Of a DNA stretch of 64,000 nucleotides, positions 16,187-25,902 are shown piece by piece. The stretch is from Paenibacillus sp. SC116. Its GTDB lineage: Bacteria; Bacillota; Bacilli; Paenibacillales; Paenibacillaceae. The notes beneath the pieces are model-generated. The model saw only the letters and a list, made by a program, of their open reading frames with translations, was not told the DNA's origin and made no database searches. The stretch covers positions 124,001 through 188,000 of the forward strand of contig NZ_JANIOF010000004.1 in the NCBI RefSeq assembly GCF_024733555.1, written 5' to 3'. How positions within the stretch are numbered: position 1 is the stretch's first letter; every line of letters begins with the position of its first letter. A program made the position numbers and the translations under genes.

Positions 16187-17005
16187 ATGACCGCTAGACG
16201 ACTTGAAAAGGTATTTATGACAACACTTCTCGTTGTGGGAGGCGTTATTATGATGATTCCGTTCATTTGGATGATCGGTTCATCTTTCAAGCCAGCTAAT
16301 GAATTTACAGCTGTACCGCCAACGATTTTTCCTGATCAGCCGACGCTTGATAATTATAAACGATTGTTTTTGGAGATGGACTTTCTCGTTTATTTCCAAA
16401 ACACGATGACGATTGTATTTTGGTCCTTTATTGGATTGTTGCTTAACGCGATGGCTGGCTATGCGTTTGCCAAGTTTGATTTTCCTGGACGTAACAAAAT
16501 GTTTTACTTGGTGTTGGCGACGATGATGATTCCAGGCCAAGTTACGATGATTCCAGTGTATTTGATCGTCAATGCGATGGGACTAACAAATACGATGACG
16601 GGAATCGTGCTGCCAGGGCTCGTTGGAGCATTCGGTATTTTCTTATTCCGTCAGTTTATGACGACGATACCGATGGATTTGCTAGAGGCTGCACGTCTTG
16701 ATGGAGCAGGGGAAATTAAAATATTTTTCCGACTTATCCTGCCAATCGCGAAGCCGGTGTTTGCGGTTCAAGGCATACTTACTTTTATCGGTGCATGGAA
16801 TAGCTTCCTCTGGCCGCTCATTATGGCAAACGATGATTCTCTCTACACCTTATCAGTAGGATTGTCTTTGTTAAAAGGGGAGCATGGTACTGACTTCGGC
16901 CTGCAAATGGCAGGGGCTGCGTTCATGGTTGTGCCGATAATTATTATTTTCTCATTTTTCCAAAAACATATTATTGAAGGTTACACGATCTCTGGGATGA
17001 AGTAA
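16187..17005 (+). CDS. ABC transporter permease, MalG-like
   Basis: A 272-aa partner permease with six helices and the EAA motif EAARLDGAGEIKIFFRLILP. The C-terminal IIEGYTISGMK is the standard ending of MalG-like carbohydrate permeases. The start at 16187 follows GGAAGGAGG. It forms the membrane channel with the preceding permease. Confidence 0.94.
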   Translation: MTARRLEKVFMTTLLVVGGVIMMIPFIWMIGSSFKPANEFTAVPPTIFPDQPTLDNYKRLFLEMDFLVYFQNTMTIVFWSFIGLLLNAMAGYAFAKFDFPGRNKMFYLVLATMMIPGQVTMIPVYLIVNAMGLTNTMTGIVLPGLVGAFGIFLFRQFMTTIPMDLLEAARLDGAGEIKIFFRLILPIAKPVFAVQGILTFIGAWNSFLWPLIMANDDSLYTLSVGLSLLKGEHGTDFGLQMAGAAFMVVPIIIIFSFFQKHIIEGYTISGMK

Positions 17006-17139
17006 TATAGACTGTAAAGAGTTGGTTTGGTGGAAATTGACAAACTTACAAACCTATGAACACACGAACTTACGGTCATACCCATTTACTGATTTTGATG
17101 ATGCATATTTATGCTTGAGGAAAGAAAGGACGACGTTTA

Positions 17140-18135
17140 ATGGCAACGATTAAGGATGTGGCAAAGCTGGCGGGGGTCGCGCTTTCAACGGCGTCATACG
17201 CGCTTAATGGAGACAGCAAGGTGAGCGCAAAGACGAGAACGAAGGTGTTGGAAGCTGCTAGTCAATTAAACTACCGCAAAAACGGCTTCGCCATGGATTT
17301 GAAAAGGAGCCGTACGAAGACGATCGCCCTTATTTTGACCGATTTGTCTGGACCGTACTATTCCGAACTGATCCAGAGCATTCAAGATGTCGCGCTTGCG
17401 CGAGGCTATGACTTGATTGCATGCAGCTCTATGGGCGGTCGAGATTCTACTGCTGTAAAGTTTTTACGCGAGAATAGGGCTGATGGAGCTATTGTGCTTG
17501 CGTACAACATTAGCAATGACACGTTGAAAGAATGTGCAAGTGAACGTTTTCCGATTGTCATTATGGATCGGGAAATATCCAGTAATTACTTGATCAATGT
17601 GCTAGTGGATAGTGAGCTAGGAGGTTACACAGCTACTCGCTATTTAATTGAGAAGGGTCATAAGACGATTGCTTATATTAGCGGCCCTACCAGTTCCTAC
17701 GACAATCAACGCCGTTATGAAGGTTATCTTCGGGCTTTGCAGGAAGCGGGTCTTGAAGAGAAGACTAAATGGCGGTTGAGCGGTAACTTTGTACGTGAAG
17801 GTGGCTACCGTGCCACGAAGATGATGATTATGCAAGGGGAACTGCCTTCGGCTGTTTTTTACGGCAATGACGAAATGGCGATCGGTGGATTGAAAGCATT
17901 TGAAGAAAGTTCGATTGTCGTTCCTGATGATATTTCCGTAATTGGCTACGATGATATTCAGCTTGCTGAATATGTGAATCCATCGCTCACGACAATCCGC
18001 CAGCCGAAGCGTGAAGCTGGATCATTGGCAGGTCATCTATTGTTCCAGATGATGGATGGGGATGAAGTAAATCCTGCCTACAAGTTAGGAATTGAGCTCA
18101 TGGAGCGTAAGTCGGTAATTGCTGCAAAAAACTAA
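17140..18135 (+). CDS. LacI-family transcriptional regulator of the operon
   Basis: A 331-aa repressor. The N-terminal helix-turn-helix reads TIKDVAKLAGVALSTASYAL, with a hinge helix up to about residue 60. A periplasmic-binding-protein-like effector domain follows (ALILTDLSGPYYSELIQSIQDV, YDDIQLAEYVNPSLTTIRQP). It sits inside the operon it probably controls, between the permeases and the enzymes, and the GAAACGTTTC palindromes at 13633, 13809 and 18961 are its likely sites. The inducer is probably a beta-1,2-glucan product. AAAGGA precedes the ATG. Confidence 0.92.
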   Translation: MATIKDVAKLAGVALSTASYALNGDSKVSAKTRTKVLEAASQLNYRKNGFAMDLKRSRTKTIALILTDLSGPYYSELIQSIQDVALARGYDLIACSSMGGRDSTAVKFLRENRADGAIVLAYNISNDTLKECASERFPIVIMDREISSNYLINVLVDSELGGYTATRYLIEKGHKTIAYISGPTSSYDNQRRYEGYLRALQEAGLEEKTKWRLSGNFVREGGYRATKMMIMQGELPSAVFYGNDEMAIGGLKAFEESSIVVPDDISVIGYDDIQLAEYVNPSLTTIRQPKREAGSLAGHLLFQMMDGDEVNPAYKLGIELMERKSVIAAKN

Positions 18136-18165
18136 GGTCATTAACGTGGGCAGGAGACGGTCGCT

Positions 18166-18927
18166 TTGGCGAATATTCAGTGTCGGTTTTATGCGGAGAC
18201 ATTAGCAATATCCACGAGTATCCAGGTTGTCTTGCCTCAGCATTCTTTCTTGCGTGCGAGTCGTGATGGCAAGCTACCTGTACTGTTTTTGCTGCATGGA
18301 CTTGGGGCAGATCATACGGAATGGGGACGCCATTCATCTGTAGAAAGGCTGGCAGAGGAAACAGGGGTCGCCCTCGTTATGCCTAGTGTTGGCCGCAGTT
18401 ACTATACCGATATGAAGAAAGGCTCTCCTTACTTCACTTATGTGAGCGAGGAGCTTCCAGTTGTGGCACGTTCTTTATTTCCTTTGTCTGAACGTAGGGA
18501 AGATAATTTCGTAGCTGGCATATCGATGGGAGGCTATGGAGCATTCAAGTTGGGGTTAAGCTTCCCCGAGCGGTATGCGGCAGCTGCTAGTTTATCTGGT
18601 GGATTGGATATTGTCAGTCGGGTCAATGGCCCGAATAGCTTTTTGCCTTATGAAGTAGAATGTATTTTTGGAAATACTGAGGAGTTAAAGGGAAGCGAGA
18701 ATGATTTATTTGCGCTAGCTTCTGAGCTCGCTGCTAGTCAAGAGCAACAGCCTCATTTGTACCAGTGCTGCGGCACGGAAGATTTTTTACACAAAGATAA
18801 TCTTTCTTTTTATGATCATGCTATAGATGTTGGACTGGATATCACGTATGAAGAAGAGCCTGGTGAACATGAATGGGGCTATTGGGATCGAAAAATAAAG
18901 CGAGTATTGGATTGGCTTCCTCTATGA
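18166..18927 (+). CDS. Esterase D-type alpha/beta hydrolase
   Basis: A 253-aa intracellular serine esterase of the esterase D / acetyl-esterase family. The oxyanion segment is LLHGLGADHTEWGRH, the nucleophile elbow is GISMGGYGAF and the catalytic His is in PGEHEWGYWD. There is no signal peptide. Translation starts at TTG 18166, 9 bases behind AGGAG. It lies 30 bases after the LacI gene and is co-transcribed with the glucan enzymes, suggesting it removes ester groups from imported oligosaccharides; that is inference. Formylglutathione hydrolase activity is an alternative family role but does not fit the context. Confidence 0.85.
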   Translation: MANIQCRFYAETLAISTSIQVVLPQHSFLRASRDGKLPVLFLLHGLGADHTEWGRHSSVERLAEETGVALVMPSVGRSYYTDMKKGSPYFTYVSEELPVVARSLFPLSERREDNFVAGISMGGYGAFKLGLSFPERYAAAASLSGGLDIVSRVNGPNSFLPYEVECIFGNTEELKGSENDLFALASELAASQEQQPHLYQCCGTEDFLHKDNLSFYDHAIDVGLDITYEEEPGEHEWGYWDRKIKRVLDWLPL

Positions 18928-18960
18928 GGGTACGAGGTTTATTTCGTATGTCTGTTTGGT

Positions 18961-18972
18961 GAAACGTTTCGA
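18961..18972. promoter_or_regulatory. LacI-type operator O3 (half-degenerate)
   Basis: GAAACGTTTCGA keeps the 10-bp palindromic core of O1 and O2 but has lost the outer bases on the left. It lies 50 bases before the GH3 start and may control an internal promoter or help DNA looping. Confidence 0.55.
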
Positions 18973-19021
18973 TAAAGTGCAGCATGCTCAGTAAGGCATG
19001 GATGAACGGGAGGAAACAGTG

Positions 19022-21193
19022 ATGGTTAATCAACAGCGAATGGTAGATTTACTGAAGCAAATGACGTTAGAAGAAAAGATTGCGCAGCTGCTCCAGTTAG
19101 CGGCTCCTTTCTATGATGGAAATGATAGTGACGGCGTTATTACGGGGCCGATGAAAGAGTTGGGTATTACCGAGGAGACGGTGCGTCAAGCTGGTTCTGC
19201 CTTAGGGCTAGCTGGTGCGGACAAGATTAAGCATATTCAGCAAGAACATTTGAAGAATAATCGGCTTGGCATCCCGCTCCTCTTTATGGCGGACATTATA
19301 CATGGCTTCAAGACGATATTTCCTATCCCGCTTGCTATCGGCTGCTCATGGGATTTGACCTTGGCTGAGAGAAGTGCGGAAGTTGCAGCTAAAGAAGCAG
19401 CTGTGTCGGGTGTCCATGTGACGTTTGCACCGATGGTTGATCTAGTCCGTGATCCTCGCTGGGGACGAGTAATGGAATCTACAGGTGAAGATCCGTACTT
19501 GAACAGTATGTTCGCACGTGCATTTGTCCGAGGGTTTCAGGGAGACGACCTCACGAATGACTTGCATCGTGTAGCTGCATGTGTGAAGCACTTTGCAGCG
19601 TATGGTCTTGCTGAAGGCGGAAGAGATTACAACACTGTGGATTTGTCAGAACGTCAACTTCGTGAATATTACTTGCCTGCCTATAAAGCTGCCTTAGATG
19701 AAGGTTGTGAAATGGTCATGACCTCATTTAATACCGTAGATGGCATTCCAGCTACTGCGAACAGCAAGCTGATGCGTGATTTGCTGCGGGATGAATGGGG
19801 CTTTGACGGCGTGTTAATTTCCGACTGGGCTGCTATTAAGGAACTTATCCCTCATGGAGTTGCGGAGAATGAAAAAGAAGCTGCTTACAAATCCATTCAT
19901 GCTGGCGTTGATATCGAAATGATGACGTCAACATACGTTCATCATTTACCAGAGCTGATCGCTAGCGGCAAAGTGGATGAAGCGCTTGTGGATGAAGCTG
20001 TCCTACGTGTTCTTCAGTTGAAGGAAAAGCTTGGTTTGTTCGATAACCCGCTGCGCGGTGCTGATCCTACAATCGAGCGTGAAGTGGTATTTTGTGAGGA
20101 GCATCGCAAAGTTTCACGTGAAATGGCCGCTAAATCCTGTGTTCTGTTGAAAAATGAAGGAGATGTGCTTCCGCTGCAACCGAGCAGCCGTATTGCTTTA
20201 ATTGGACCATTTGCGAAGAACAATGATATTTTGGGCAATTGGTCGTGGACGGGATCGAAGGAAGATGCGGTTCGTCTGGATCAGGCGTTATCTACGAAAA
20301 TTCCAGATTCAATCGTCGCGATTGCCGAAGGTTCAGGCATAGAGATGATGAGCGAGGAGCAGTACAGCGAAGCGTTATTGGCAGCTGAACAAGCAGATAT
20401 AATCGTGCTCGCATTAGGAGAAAACTCAGATATGAGCGGTGAAGGCGGTTGTAGAGCCGACATTAAGCTGCCGCAAGCACAGTTGGAGCTAATTGCAAGA
20501 TTGAAGCTGCTGCATAAGCCGATGGTTGCTGTGCTGTTTAATGGACGCCCGCTTGATTTGCATGGTGTCTATGATCAAGTTGATGCAGTACTTGAAGCAT
20601 GGTACCCAGGAAGCGAAGGCGGGGCAGCGATTGCGGATATTTTGTATGGCGATGTGAATCCGTCAGGTCGACTAACGATGTCCTTCCCTTATTCCGTAGG
20701 ACAAGTGCCTGTTTATTATAATCACTTCAATACAGGTCGCCCGCATGATCCGAAGGATGTAGATGCTCGATATGTATCTCGATACTTAGATGTTCCGAAT
20801 GCACCGTTGTTCCCGTTTGGTTATGGTCTGAGCTATACGACTTTCTCCTATGGGGAGCTTATTCTTTCGGAGGATACAATGACGGAAGAACGTCCACTCC
20901 AAGTGGAAGTAACGGTAACGAACATGGGAAAACAGACAGGTGAAGAAGTCGTTCAGTTGTATGTGCGTGATATCTCAGGTGATGTCGTAAGACCGCTTAA
21001 GGAGCTTAAAAATTTTGCGAAGATATCGCTTGAGCCAGGAGAAAGTCGCAAGGTGACATTTACGATTACAGAAGAGCAGCTTCGCTATCATCATGCCGAT
21101 TTGCAGTTTACAAGCGATCCAGGGGAGTTTGCAGTATTTGTAGGATCGAACAGTCGAGATGTGATGGAACGCAGATTCCATTTCGTACGGTAA
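19022..21193 (+). CDS. GH3 beta-glucosidase (probable sophorose/beta-1,2-glucosidase)
   Basis: A 723-aa intracellular glycoside hydrolase family 3 enzyme. It has a TIM-barrel domain with EDPYLNSMFARAFVRGFQG and KHFAAYG, and nucleophile Asp268 in LISDW. The alpha/beta sandwich domain has the acid/base region GENSDMSGEGG, and the C-terminal fibronectin-like domain has FGYGLSYTTF. It lacks a signal peptide, so it acts on imported sugars. In Listeria a GH3 enzyme next to a 1,2-beta-oligoglucan phosphorylase cleaves sophorose and short beta-1,2-glucans; the same role is inferred here. The ATG at 19022 is 8 bases from GGGAGG, with an in-frame GTG three bases earlier. Confidence 0.93.
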   Translation: MVNQQRMVDLLKQMTLEEKIAQLLQLAAPFYDGNDSDGVITGPMKELGITEETVRQAGSALGLAGADKIKHIQQEHLKNNRLGIPLLFMADIIHGFKTIFPIPLAIGCSWDLTLAERSAEVAAKEAAVSGVHVTFAPMVDLVRDPRWGRVMESTGEDPYLNSMFARAFVRGFQGDDLTNDLHRVAACVKHFAAYGLAEGGRDYNTVDLSERQLREYYLPAYKAALDEGCEMVMTSFNTVDGIPATANSKLMRDLLRDEWGFDGVLISDWAAIKELIPHGVAENEKEAAYKSIHAGVDIEMMTSTYVHHLPELIASGKVDEALVDEAVLRVLQLKEKLGLFDNPLRGADPTIEREVVFCEEHRKVSREMAAKSCVLLKNEGDVLPLQPSSRIALIGPFAKNNDILGNWSWTGSKEDAVRLDQALSTKIPDSIVAIAEGSGIEMMSEEQYSEALLAAEQADIIVLALGENSDMSGEGGCRADIKLPQAQLELIARLKLLHKPMVAVLFNGRPLDLHGVYDQVDAVLEAWYPGSEGGAAIADILYGDVNPSGRLTMSFPYSVGQVPVYYNHFNTGRPHDPKDVDARYVSRYLDVPNAPLFPFGYGLSYTTFSYGELILSEDTMTEERPLQVEVTVTNMGKQTGEEVVQLYVRDISGDVVRPLKELKNFAKISLEPGESRKVTFTITEEQLRYHHADLQFTSDPGEFAVFVGSNSRDVMERRFHFVR

Positions 21194-21227
21194 TGTCATA
21201 GAGATGATGAGGATTGGGAGTGAGGAG

Positions 21228-24200
21228 ATGACAACGTTGACGAATAACAAAATCCGTCTAGAAGCGGGATCTCTAGCTTTTACTTTCTTAACTAGTGGAG
21301 ATCTATATCAAGCGACTTATCAGGATGTAATGATCAACCAATGGTTGGCTAACTCGATAGATGGTTCGATGAACAATTTGTATTTACGCGTGTACGAAGC
21401 AGATGGCATTCAAGCATATCCGCTCTTAGGTGTACGTTCCTCCAGCCGTGTTTGGACAGAAGGAAACACGATGATGTGGGAAGGAGAATTGCCTAGAGAA
21501 GGAGCATTGGTCAGCTATCGTGTCGTACTGACTTTGACGGAACAAGGAATGTGGTTCTGGGATGTATCCGTAGAAGGACATGATGTAGACCTAGATATAG
21601 ATGTCATTTATGGGCAAGACATCGGTATCGCTGATCCTCGCGCTGTTCGCAGCAATGAAGCATATTTGTCCCATTATATTGATCATGCCGTATTTGAAGA
21701 TGATAACCGAGGTTATGTGATTTGTTCGCGTCAGAACTTGCCACAAGGCGGACAATTTCCATATATACAGCAAGGATCTTTGACAAAAGCGATAGGCTAT
21801 TCAACAGATGGTTTTCAATTTTTCGGCTTGTCCTATAAAGAAACGAACGAACCTGAGCGCTTGACGCAGACGACATTAGCGAATGAAATCTATCAATATG
21901 AATTTGCTTATGCTGCACTTCAGTCAGAGCGAGTACGCTTAAAGGGAGAGGCTAAGTTCGTATTTTACGGCGTATTCCAAGAGAATCATCCTGAAGCGAT
22001 TTCAACATTAGAATATAGTGATAAAGTGCAAAAAGCGTGGGATGGTATAGAAAATGCACGGGAGCTTGGCGAAGGTGGAACTTGGCTCGATGCTGTGCGA
22101 TTGTCGCCGAGTTTTGGTGCTCCGCTGCAAACGGTTCCTTTTACTGAGGAAGAACTAGAGAAGCTGTTCCCACAACGTTATCAGGAGGAACGGGCGGATG
22201 GACAGCTTTTGTCCTTCTTCACGGAACAATATGAGCATGTCGTCTTAAAAGAGAAAGAGCTGCGCGTAGAGCGTCCTCATGGTCATATTTTGATGAGCGG
22301 CGACAATGCGCATATGAAAGATAATGTGATAACGACGACTTCGTATATGTACGGCATATTTAACTCTCAACTTGTCGTTGGTAATACGAGCTTTAATAAA
22401 ATGATGACGAATGCTCGCAATGCGCTTAACATACCTAAGACGTCTGGGCAGCGCATTTATGTGGAGTTGGATGGAATCTATCGTTTGCTTGCGATGCCGT
22501 CTTTGTTCGAGATGGGCTTCAATTATACGCGTTGGTACTACAAAACAGAAGATGATTTATTGATGATTACAAACTTTACGACTGTGGATTCCCCTGAAGT
22601 GAGATTGAATGTTCGTTCGATGAATGGCAGCAGCTATCGTTTCGTTGTGACAAGTCAAATATCGATGAACGTCGATGAATATGAGATGCCTTATCATATG
22701 AGCCAGAATGGGAGTACGTTGCTGTTCCACGCAGATGCGTCTTCGCTTAGCGCGGGGGTACATCCGAATTTAGCATACCAAATGCATATTGATGGAGCTC
22801 ATGTGTCTATATTGGATGAGCGTATGTTGGCTCCAAGAATCAGTAAAGGAAATGCATCCTTATCTGTACTGGAGTTAAGTGCGAGCAGTGATTGGACAAT
22901 GAGCGTGCAAGGGCTGATCGATGGCGAACAGTTGCCTTTGCGACAGCTCGATATGGCATCTGAAATAGAGCGTTACCGCGAGTTTTTTGATGGTGTGATG
23001 AATGGATTCCGTTTATCTCATAAAGATGAGCAAGAAGGCGACTTGTTCAAAGTTAACGCATTGGCCTGGTGGTATACCCATAACATGCTTGTGCATTATT
23101 CCATGCCGCATGGCTTGGAGCAGTATGGCGGCGCCGCTTGGGGGACACGTGATGTGTGCCAAGGACCTGTTGAATATTTTATGGCGACTCATAAATATGA
23201 GCAGGTTCGTGAAATATTGCTGACTGTGTTCGCGCATCAGTATGAAGATGACGGCAACTGGCCGCAGTGGTTTATGTTTGATAAATATACGAAAATTCAA
23301 CAAGAAGACAGTCACGGCGATATTATCGTTTGGCCTTTAAAAGTGCTTGGCGACTATTTGGCTGTCACACGCGACTTTAGTATTTTGGAGGAATTGGTGC
23401 CGTACACTCGCAAGCACAGCTTTGACTTTACTGAAGAACGTGCGACAGTACTAGCACATGCGCAAAAGGAAATCTCTTATATTCGTAATCATTTTCTACA
23501 TGATACGTATTTGTCTTCCTACGGTGATGGTGATTGGGATGATACACTGCAGCCTGCGAACGCGCAGTTAAAGCAATATTTGATTAGCAGTTGGACGGTT
23601 GCGCTAACGTACCAGACGATTCGTCAATTTTCAAAAGTTATTCGTGAGTATGATCAGGGATTGGGTACTGAGCTGCATGAAATGGCGGAGGGAATCGAGC
23701 GCGACTTCAACCGATATATGATGCAGACGGACGTTATTCCGGGGTTCGTCTATATGGAGCAGCCTGATCAGGCGAAGCTTATGCTGCATCCAACGGATAA
23801 AGAAACAGGCATTCAGTATCGACTGCTGCCGATGACGCGCAGTATGATTAGTGAATTGCTGCCGCCGGAGCAAGCGGAAGCCCATTACCGCATCATTCGT
23901 GAGCAGTTTTACTGCCCAGATGGGGTAAGGCTTATGAACCGACCAGCACAATATGCTGGAGGGGTAAGCACACACTTCAAGCGTGCTGAGCAAGCTGCCA
24001 ATTTCGGCAGAGAAATTGGTCTTCAATATGTGCATGCTCATATTCGATATGTGGAAGCGATGGCGAAACTAGGCAAGGCGGATGAAGTATGGAGCGGGCT
24101 TGCGACGATTAATCCGATTGGCCTTCGTGATGTAGTGAAAAATGCGGAGCTTCGTCAAAGTAATGCGTATTTTAGCAGCTCAGATGGAAAGTTTAATACC

Positions 24201-24602
24201 CGCTACGAAGCGCAAGAGTGCTTCGACAAGCTTCGTACAGGCGAGGTAGCGGTGAAAGGCGGTTGGAGAATCTACTCCAGCGGGCCAGGGATTTACATGA
24301 ACCAGCTAATCTCGAATGCGCTTGGCATCCGGCAGGAAAATGGGGATCTTCTTATCGATCCTGTGCTGCCACAGATGCTGGATGGAATGCGTTTTGAGTT
24401 CGAATATGCAGGTGTGCCAGTTACATTTATCTATCATATAGCAGGAACGTCAGTTAGTAAGGTTGTTGTGAACGGCGTAGAGGCGGTTGCGACTGTTGTG
24501 GATAATCGCTATCGGAGTGGTGGTATTCGTGTGAGTCAGCATGAGTTCAACACGCTTCGGAAGCACGGTGAAGATAGAGCAATTATTGAAATTTATATGT
24601 AA
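21228..24602 (+). CDS. GH94 1,2-beta-oligoglucan phosphorylase
   Basis: A 1124-aa cytoplasmic phosphorylase that would convert beta-1,2-glucan chains plus phosphate into glucose 1-phosphate and a shorter chain. The length and layout (N-terminal beta-sandwich, linker helices, alpha/alpha barrel, C-terminal beta domain) match the oligoglucan-specific branch of GH94 rather than cellobiose phosphorylase, which is about 800 aa. The barrel motif GDGDWDDTLQPAN contains the expected general acid Asp (Asp769). AAWGTRDVCQGP is another conserved barrel segment. The start at 21228 is 7 bases from GGGAG; an ATG at 21204 has no binding site. It is the last gene of the operon, closed by a terminator. Confidence 0.88.
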   Translation: MTTLTNNKIRLEAGSLAFTFLTSGDLYQATYQDVMINQWLANSIDGSMNNLYLRVYEADGIQAYPLLGVRSSSRVWTEGNTMMWEGELPREGALVSYRVVLTLTEQGMWFWDVSVEGHDVDLDIDVIYGQDIGIADPRAVRSNEAYLSHYIDHAVFEDDNRGYVICSRQNLPQGGQFPYIQQGSLTKAIGYSTDGFQFFGLSYKETNEPERLTQTTLANEIYQYEFAYAALQSERVRLKGEAKFVFYGVFQENHPEAISTLEYSDKVQKAWDGIENARELGEGGTWLDAVRLSPSFGAPLQTVPFTEEELEKLFPQRYQEERADGQLLSFFTEQYEHVVLKEKELRVERPHGHILMSGDNAHMKDNVITTTSYMYGIFNSQLVVGNTSFNKMMTNARNALNIPKTSGQRIYVELDGIYRLLAMPSLFEMGFNYTRWYYKTEDDLLMITNFTTVDSPEVRLNVRSMNGSSYRFVVTSQISMNVDEYEMPYHMSQNGSTLLFHADASSLSAGVHPNLAYQMHIDGAHVSILDERMLAPRISKGNASLSVLELSASSDWTMSVQGLIDGEQLPLRQLDMASEIERYREFFDGVMNGFRLSHKDEQEGDLFKVNALAWWYTHNMLVHYSMPHGLEQYGGAAWGTRDVCQGPVEYFMATHKYEQVREILLTVFAHQYEDDGNWPQWFMFDKYTKIQQEDSHGDIIVWPLKVLGDYLAVTRDFSILEELVPYTRKHSFDFTEERATVLAHAQKEISYIRNHFLHDTYLSSYGDGDWDDTLQPANAQLKQYLISSWTVALTYQTIRQFSKVIREYDQGLGTELHEMAEGIERDFNRYMMQTDVIPGFVYMEQPDQAKLMLHPTDKETGIQYRLLPMTRSMISELLPPEQAEAHYRIIREQFYCPDGVRLMNRPAQYAGGVSTHFKRAEQAANFGREIGLQYVHAHIRYVEAMAKLGKADEVWSGLATINPIGLRDVVKNAELRQSNAYFSSSDGKFNTRYEAQECFDKLRTGEVAVKGGWRIYSSGPGIYMNQLISNALGIRQENGDLLIDPVLPQMLDGMRFEFEYAGVPVTFIYHIAGTSVSKVVVNGVEAVATVVDNRYRSGGIRVSQHEFNTLRKHGEDRAIIEIYM

Positions 24603-24608
24603 AGTAAT

Positions 24609-24650
24609 AGCCCTGGACCCTAGGAATGATAGGACCAGGGCTGTTTTTTA
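24609..24650 (+). terminator. Rho-independent terminator of the glucan operon
   Basis: Stem AGCCCTGG/CCAGGGCT with an additional inner pairing, followed by TTTTTT. Confidence 0.85.
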
Positions 24651-24700
24651 TTGTGTGGATGGTGTTGCCTGTATGTTGTCTACATGTTGCCTACAAATAG

Positions 24701-25039
24701 CTACGGTCGTATGGTAACGCGTGTACCGATCGGTACTAGGGAAGCTAATGCTAACACGTCCTCGTTGTACATACGAATACAGCCGTGGGACACTAAGTGA
24801 CCAATGGAAGCAGGATCATTTGTGCCATGAATGCCATAATGGGGCTTGGAAAGTCCCATCCAAAAAACGCCGAATGGACCGCCGGGGTTGGGCTGCTTGT
24901 TGATGATCGTATACTCTCCTGCGGGAGTCTGCGTTAACATTTTACCGATGCCGACGGGAAATCCTCGAACAACGATATCGCTATCCAATAAATATAAGGC
25001 CCGATCCGAAAGATCGACGATAATACGATAATTGGGCAT
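24701..25039 (-). CDS. Minimal L,D-transpeptidase (YkuD domain)
   Basis: A 112-aa single-domain L,D-transpeptidase that would cross-link or remodel peptidoglycan. The catalytic motif [10 protein letters not shown]...SHGCIRM holds the essential His and Cys. There is no signal peptide and no LysM domain, unlike the longer YkuD, so export may be non-classical or linked to the forespore. The start follows GGAGGAG. It is convergent with the glucan operon. Confidence 0.88.
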   Translation of the reverse strand: MPNYRIIVDLSDRALYLLDSDIVVRGFPVGIGKMLTQTPAGEYTIINKQPNPGGPFGVFWMGLSKPHYGIHGTNDPASIGHLVSHGCIRMYNEDVLALASLVPIGTRVTIRP

Positions 25040-25411
25040 ATTGCTCTCCTCCAGTTATTAGAGGTAGGGATTCATTTACTATATGCCCTTTTCTGAAAAG
25101 GAGTGAGGCTGCGTTCGTATTGTTGTATTACTTTTTATTGAACTTGAACTACTTATGGCACTACCTTTGCGGCAGTGCTGTTACTCGGAAGCCAAAAAAT
25201 TCATTCGTAGAAAGGCTACTCGTTTATTTAGTGACAATTATGCAGTTATTTAATTAGAAAGTGTGCCTATTTTATTAATTAACGTCAAAAATACATTTAT
25301 TTTTGTGATCTCGACCATTTTCAGGCCTAATCGTGAAAGTGAACTGCATATTTGTCCAGAATTAGTGCGAAATGATGTTTTCCCCCTAAAATAGCTGCAC
25401 TTTTGTCCATA
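25040..25411. other. AT-rich intergenic region with degenerate repeats
   Basis: No gene is supported. The left part is the upstream region of the L,D-transpeptidase gene. The right part carries two CTGCA(N2)TTTGTCCA repeats at 25344-25358 and 25395-25409, described separately. No terminator is obvious for the minus-strand gene ending at 25412. Confidence 0.45.
25344..25409. repeat. Two degenerate 15-base repeats, 51-base spacing
   Basis: CTGCATATTTGTCCA (25344-25358) and CTGCACTTTTGTCCA (25395-25409) differ at two positions. Sequence style and spacing resemble the TGCA repeats at 4847-4972. Confidence 0.5.
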
Positions 25412-25819
25412 CTATCCATTTGTGCAGGACTCATTTGCTAAAATGGCCTTTATTCGCTCATCTTGGTCTGCCTGATTCAAGTATTGAAAGAACCCAAGAC
25501 GATTCCCCCAAGGATCCGTAAACGTTCCCCATTTCACGGATAGTTCTTCTCTCGTATGGATGTCAAATGGTTCAACTTGTAATTGACTTTCGACCCGCTG
25601 GCGTTCTGCTTCTATATCTGTTACCCCTAATCGAATAGGGCCGCTTCCTTTCGCAGGCTCTCCTTTTATTACTTGCAGCCAACATCCGGGGAGAATCTCC
25701 CATTCAGCAACATCTTCGTGCGCTGCACATTCGGGTGGTTTACCTAGTAAAGTTTCATACCAGAAGATTCCTCTTTTCATATCTGTCACACGAACTTGGA
25801 CCGTCATTTCAAAAACCAT
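25412..25819 (-). CDS. VOC-superfamily protein (glyoxalase/bleomycin-resistance fold)
   Basis: A 135-aa protein with two beta-alpha-beta-beta-beta modules. VRVTDMKRGIFWYETLLGKPPE opens the first and the family ending FTDPWGNRLGFFQYL closes the second. The predicted metal or substrate ligands (Glu in WEILPGCWLQV, terminal residues near GFFQ) are compatible with a small-molecule-binding or detoxifying enzyme; the activity is unknown. It is the last gene of a four-gene minus-strand run headed by an AraC regulator. AAAGGGA precedes the ATG. Confidence 0.83.
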   Translation of the reverse strand: MVFEMTVQVRVTDMKRGIFWYETLLGKPPECAAHEDVAEWEILPGCWLQVIKGEPAKGSGPIRLGVTDIEAERQRVESQLQVEPFDIHTREELSVKWGTFTDPWGNRLGFFQYLNQADQDERIKAILANESCTNG

Positions 25820-25902
25820 GCTATCATTCCCTTTCGTTTGGTTATTGATATTGTGTCATGTGCTGTGCTGGACTTAGGTAATTAGTAAATGGAACGCAAA
25901 CA

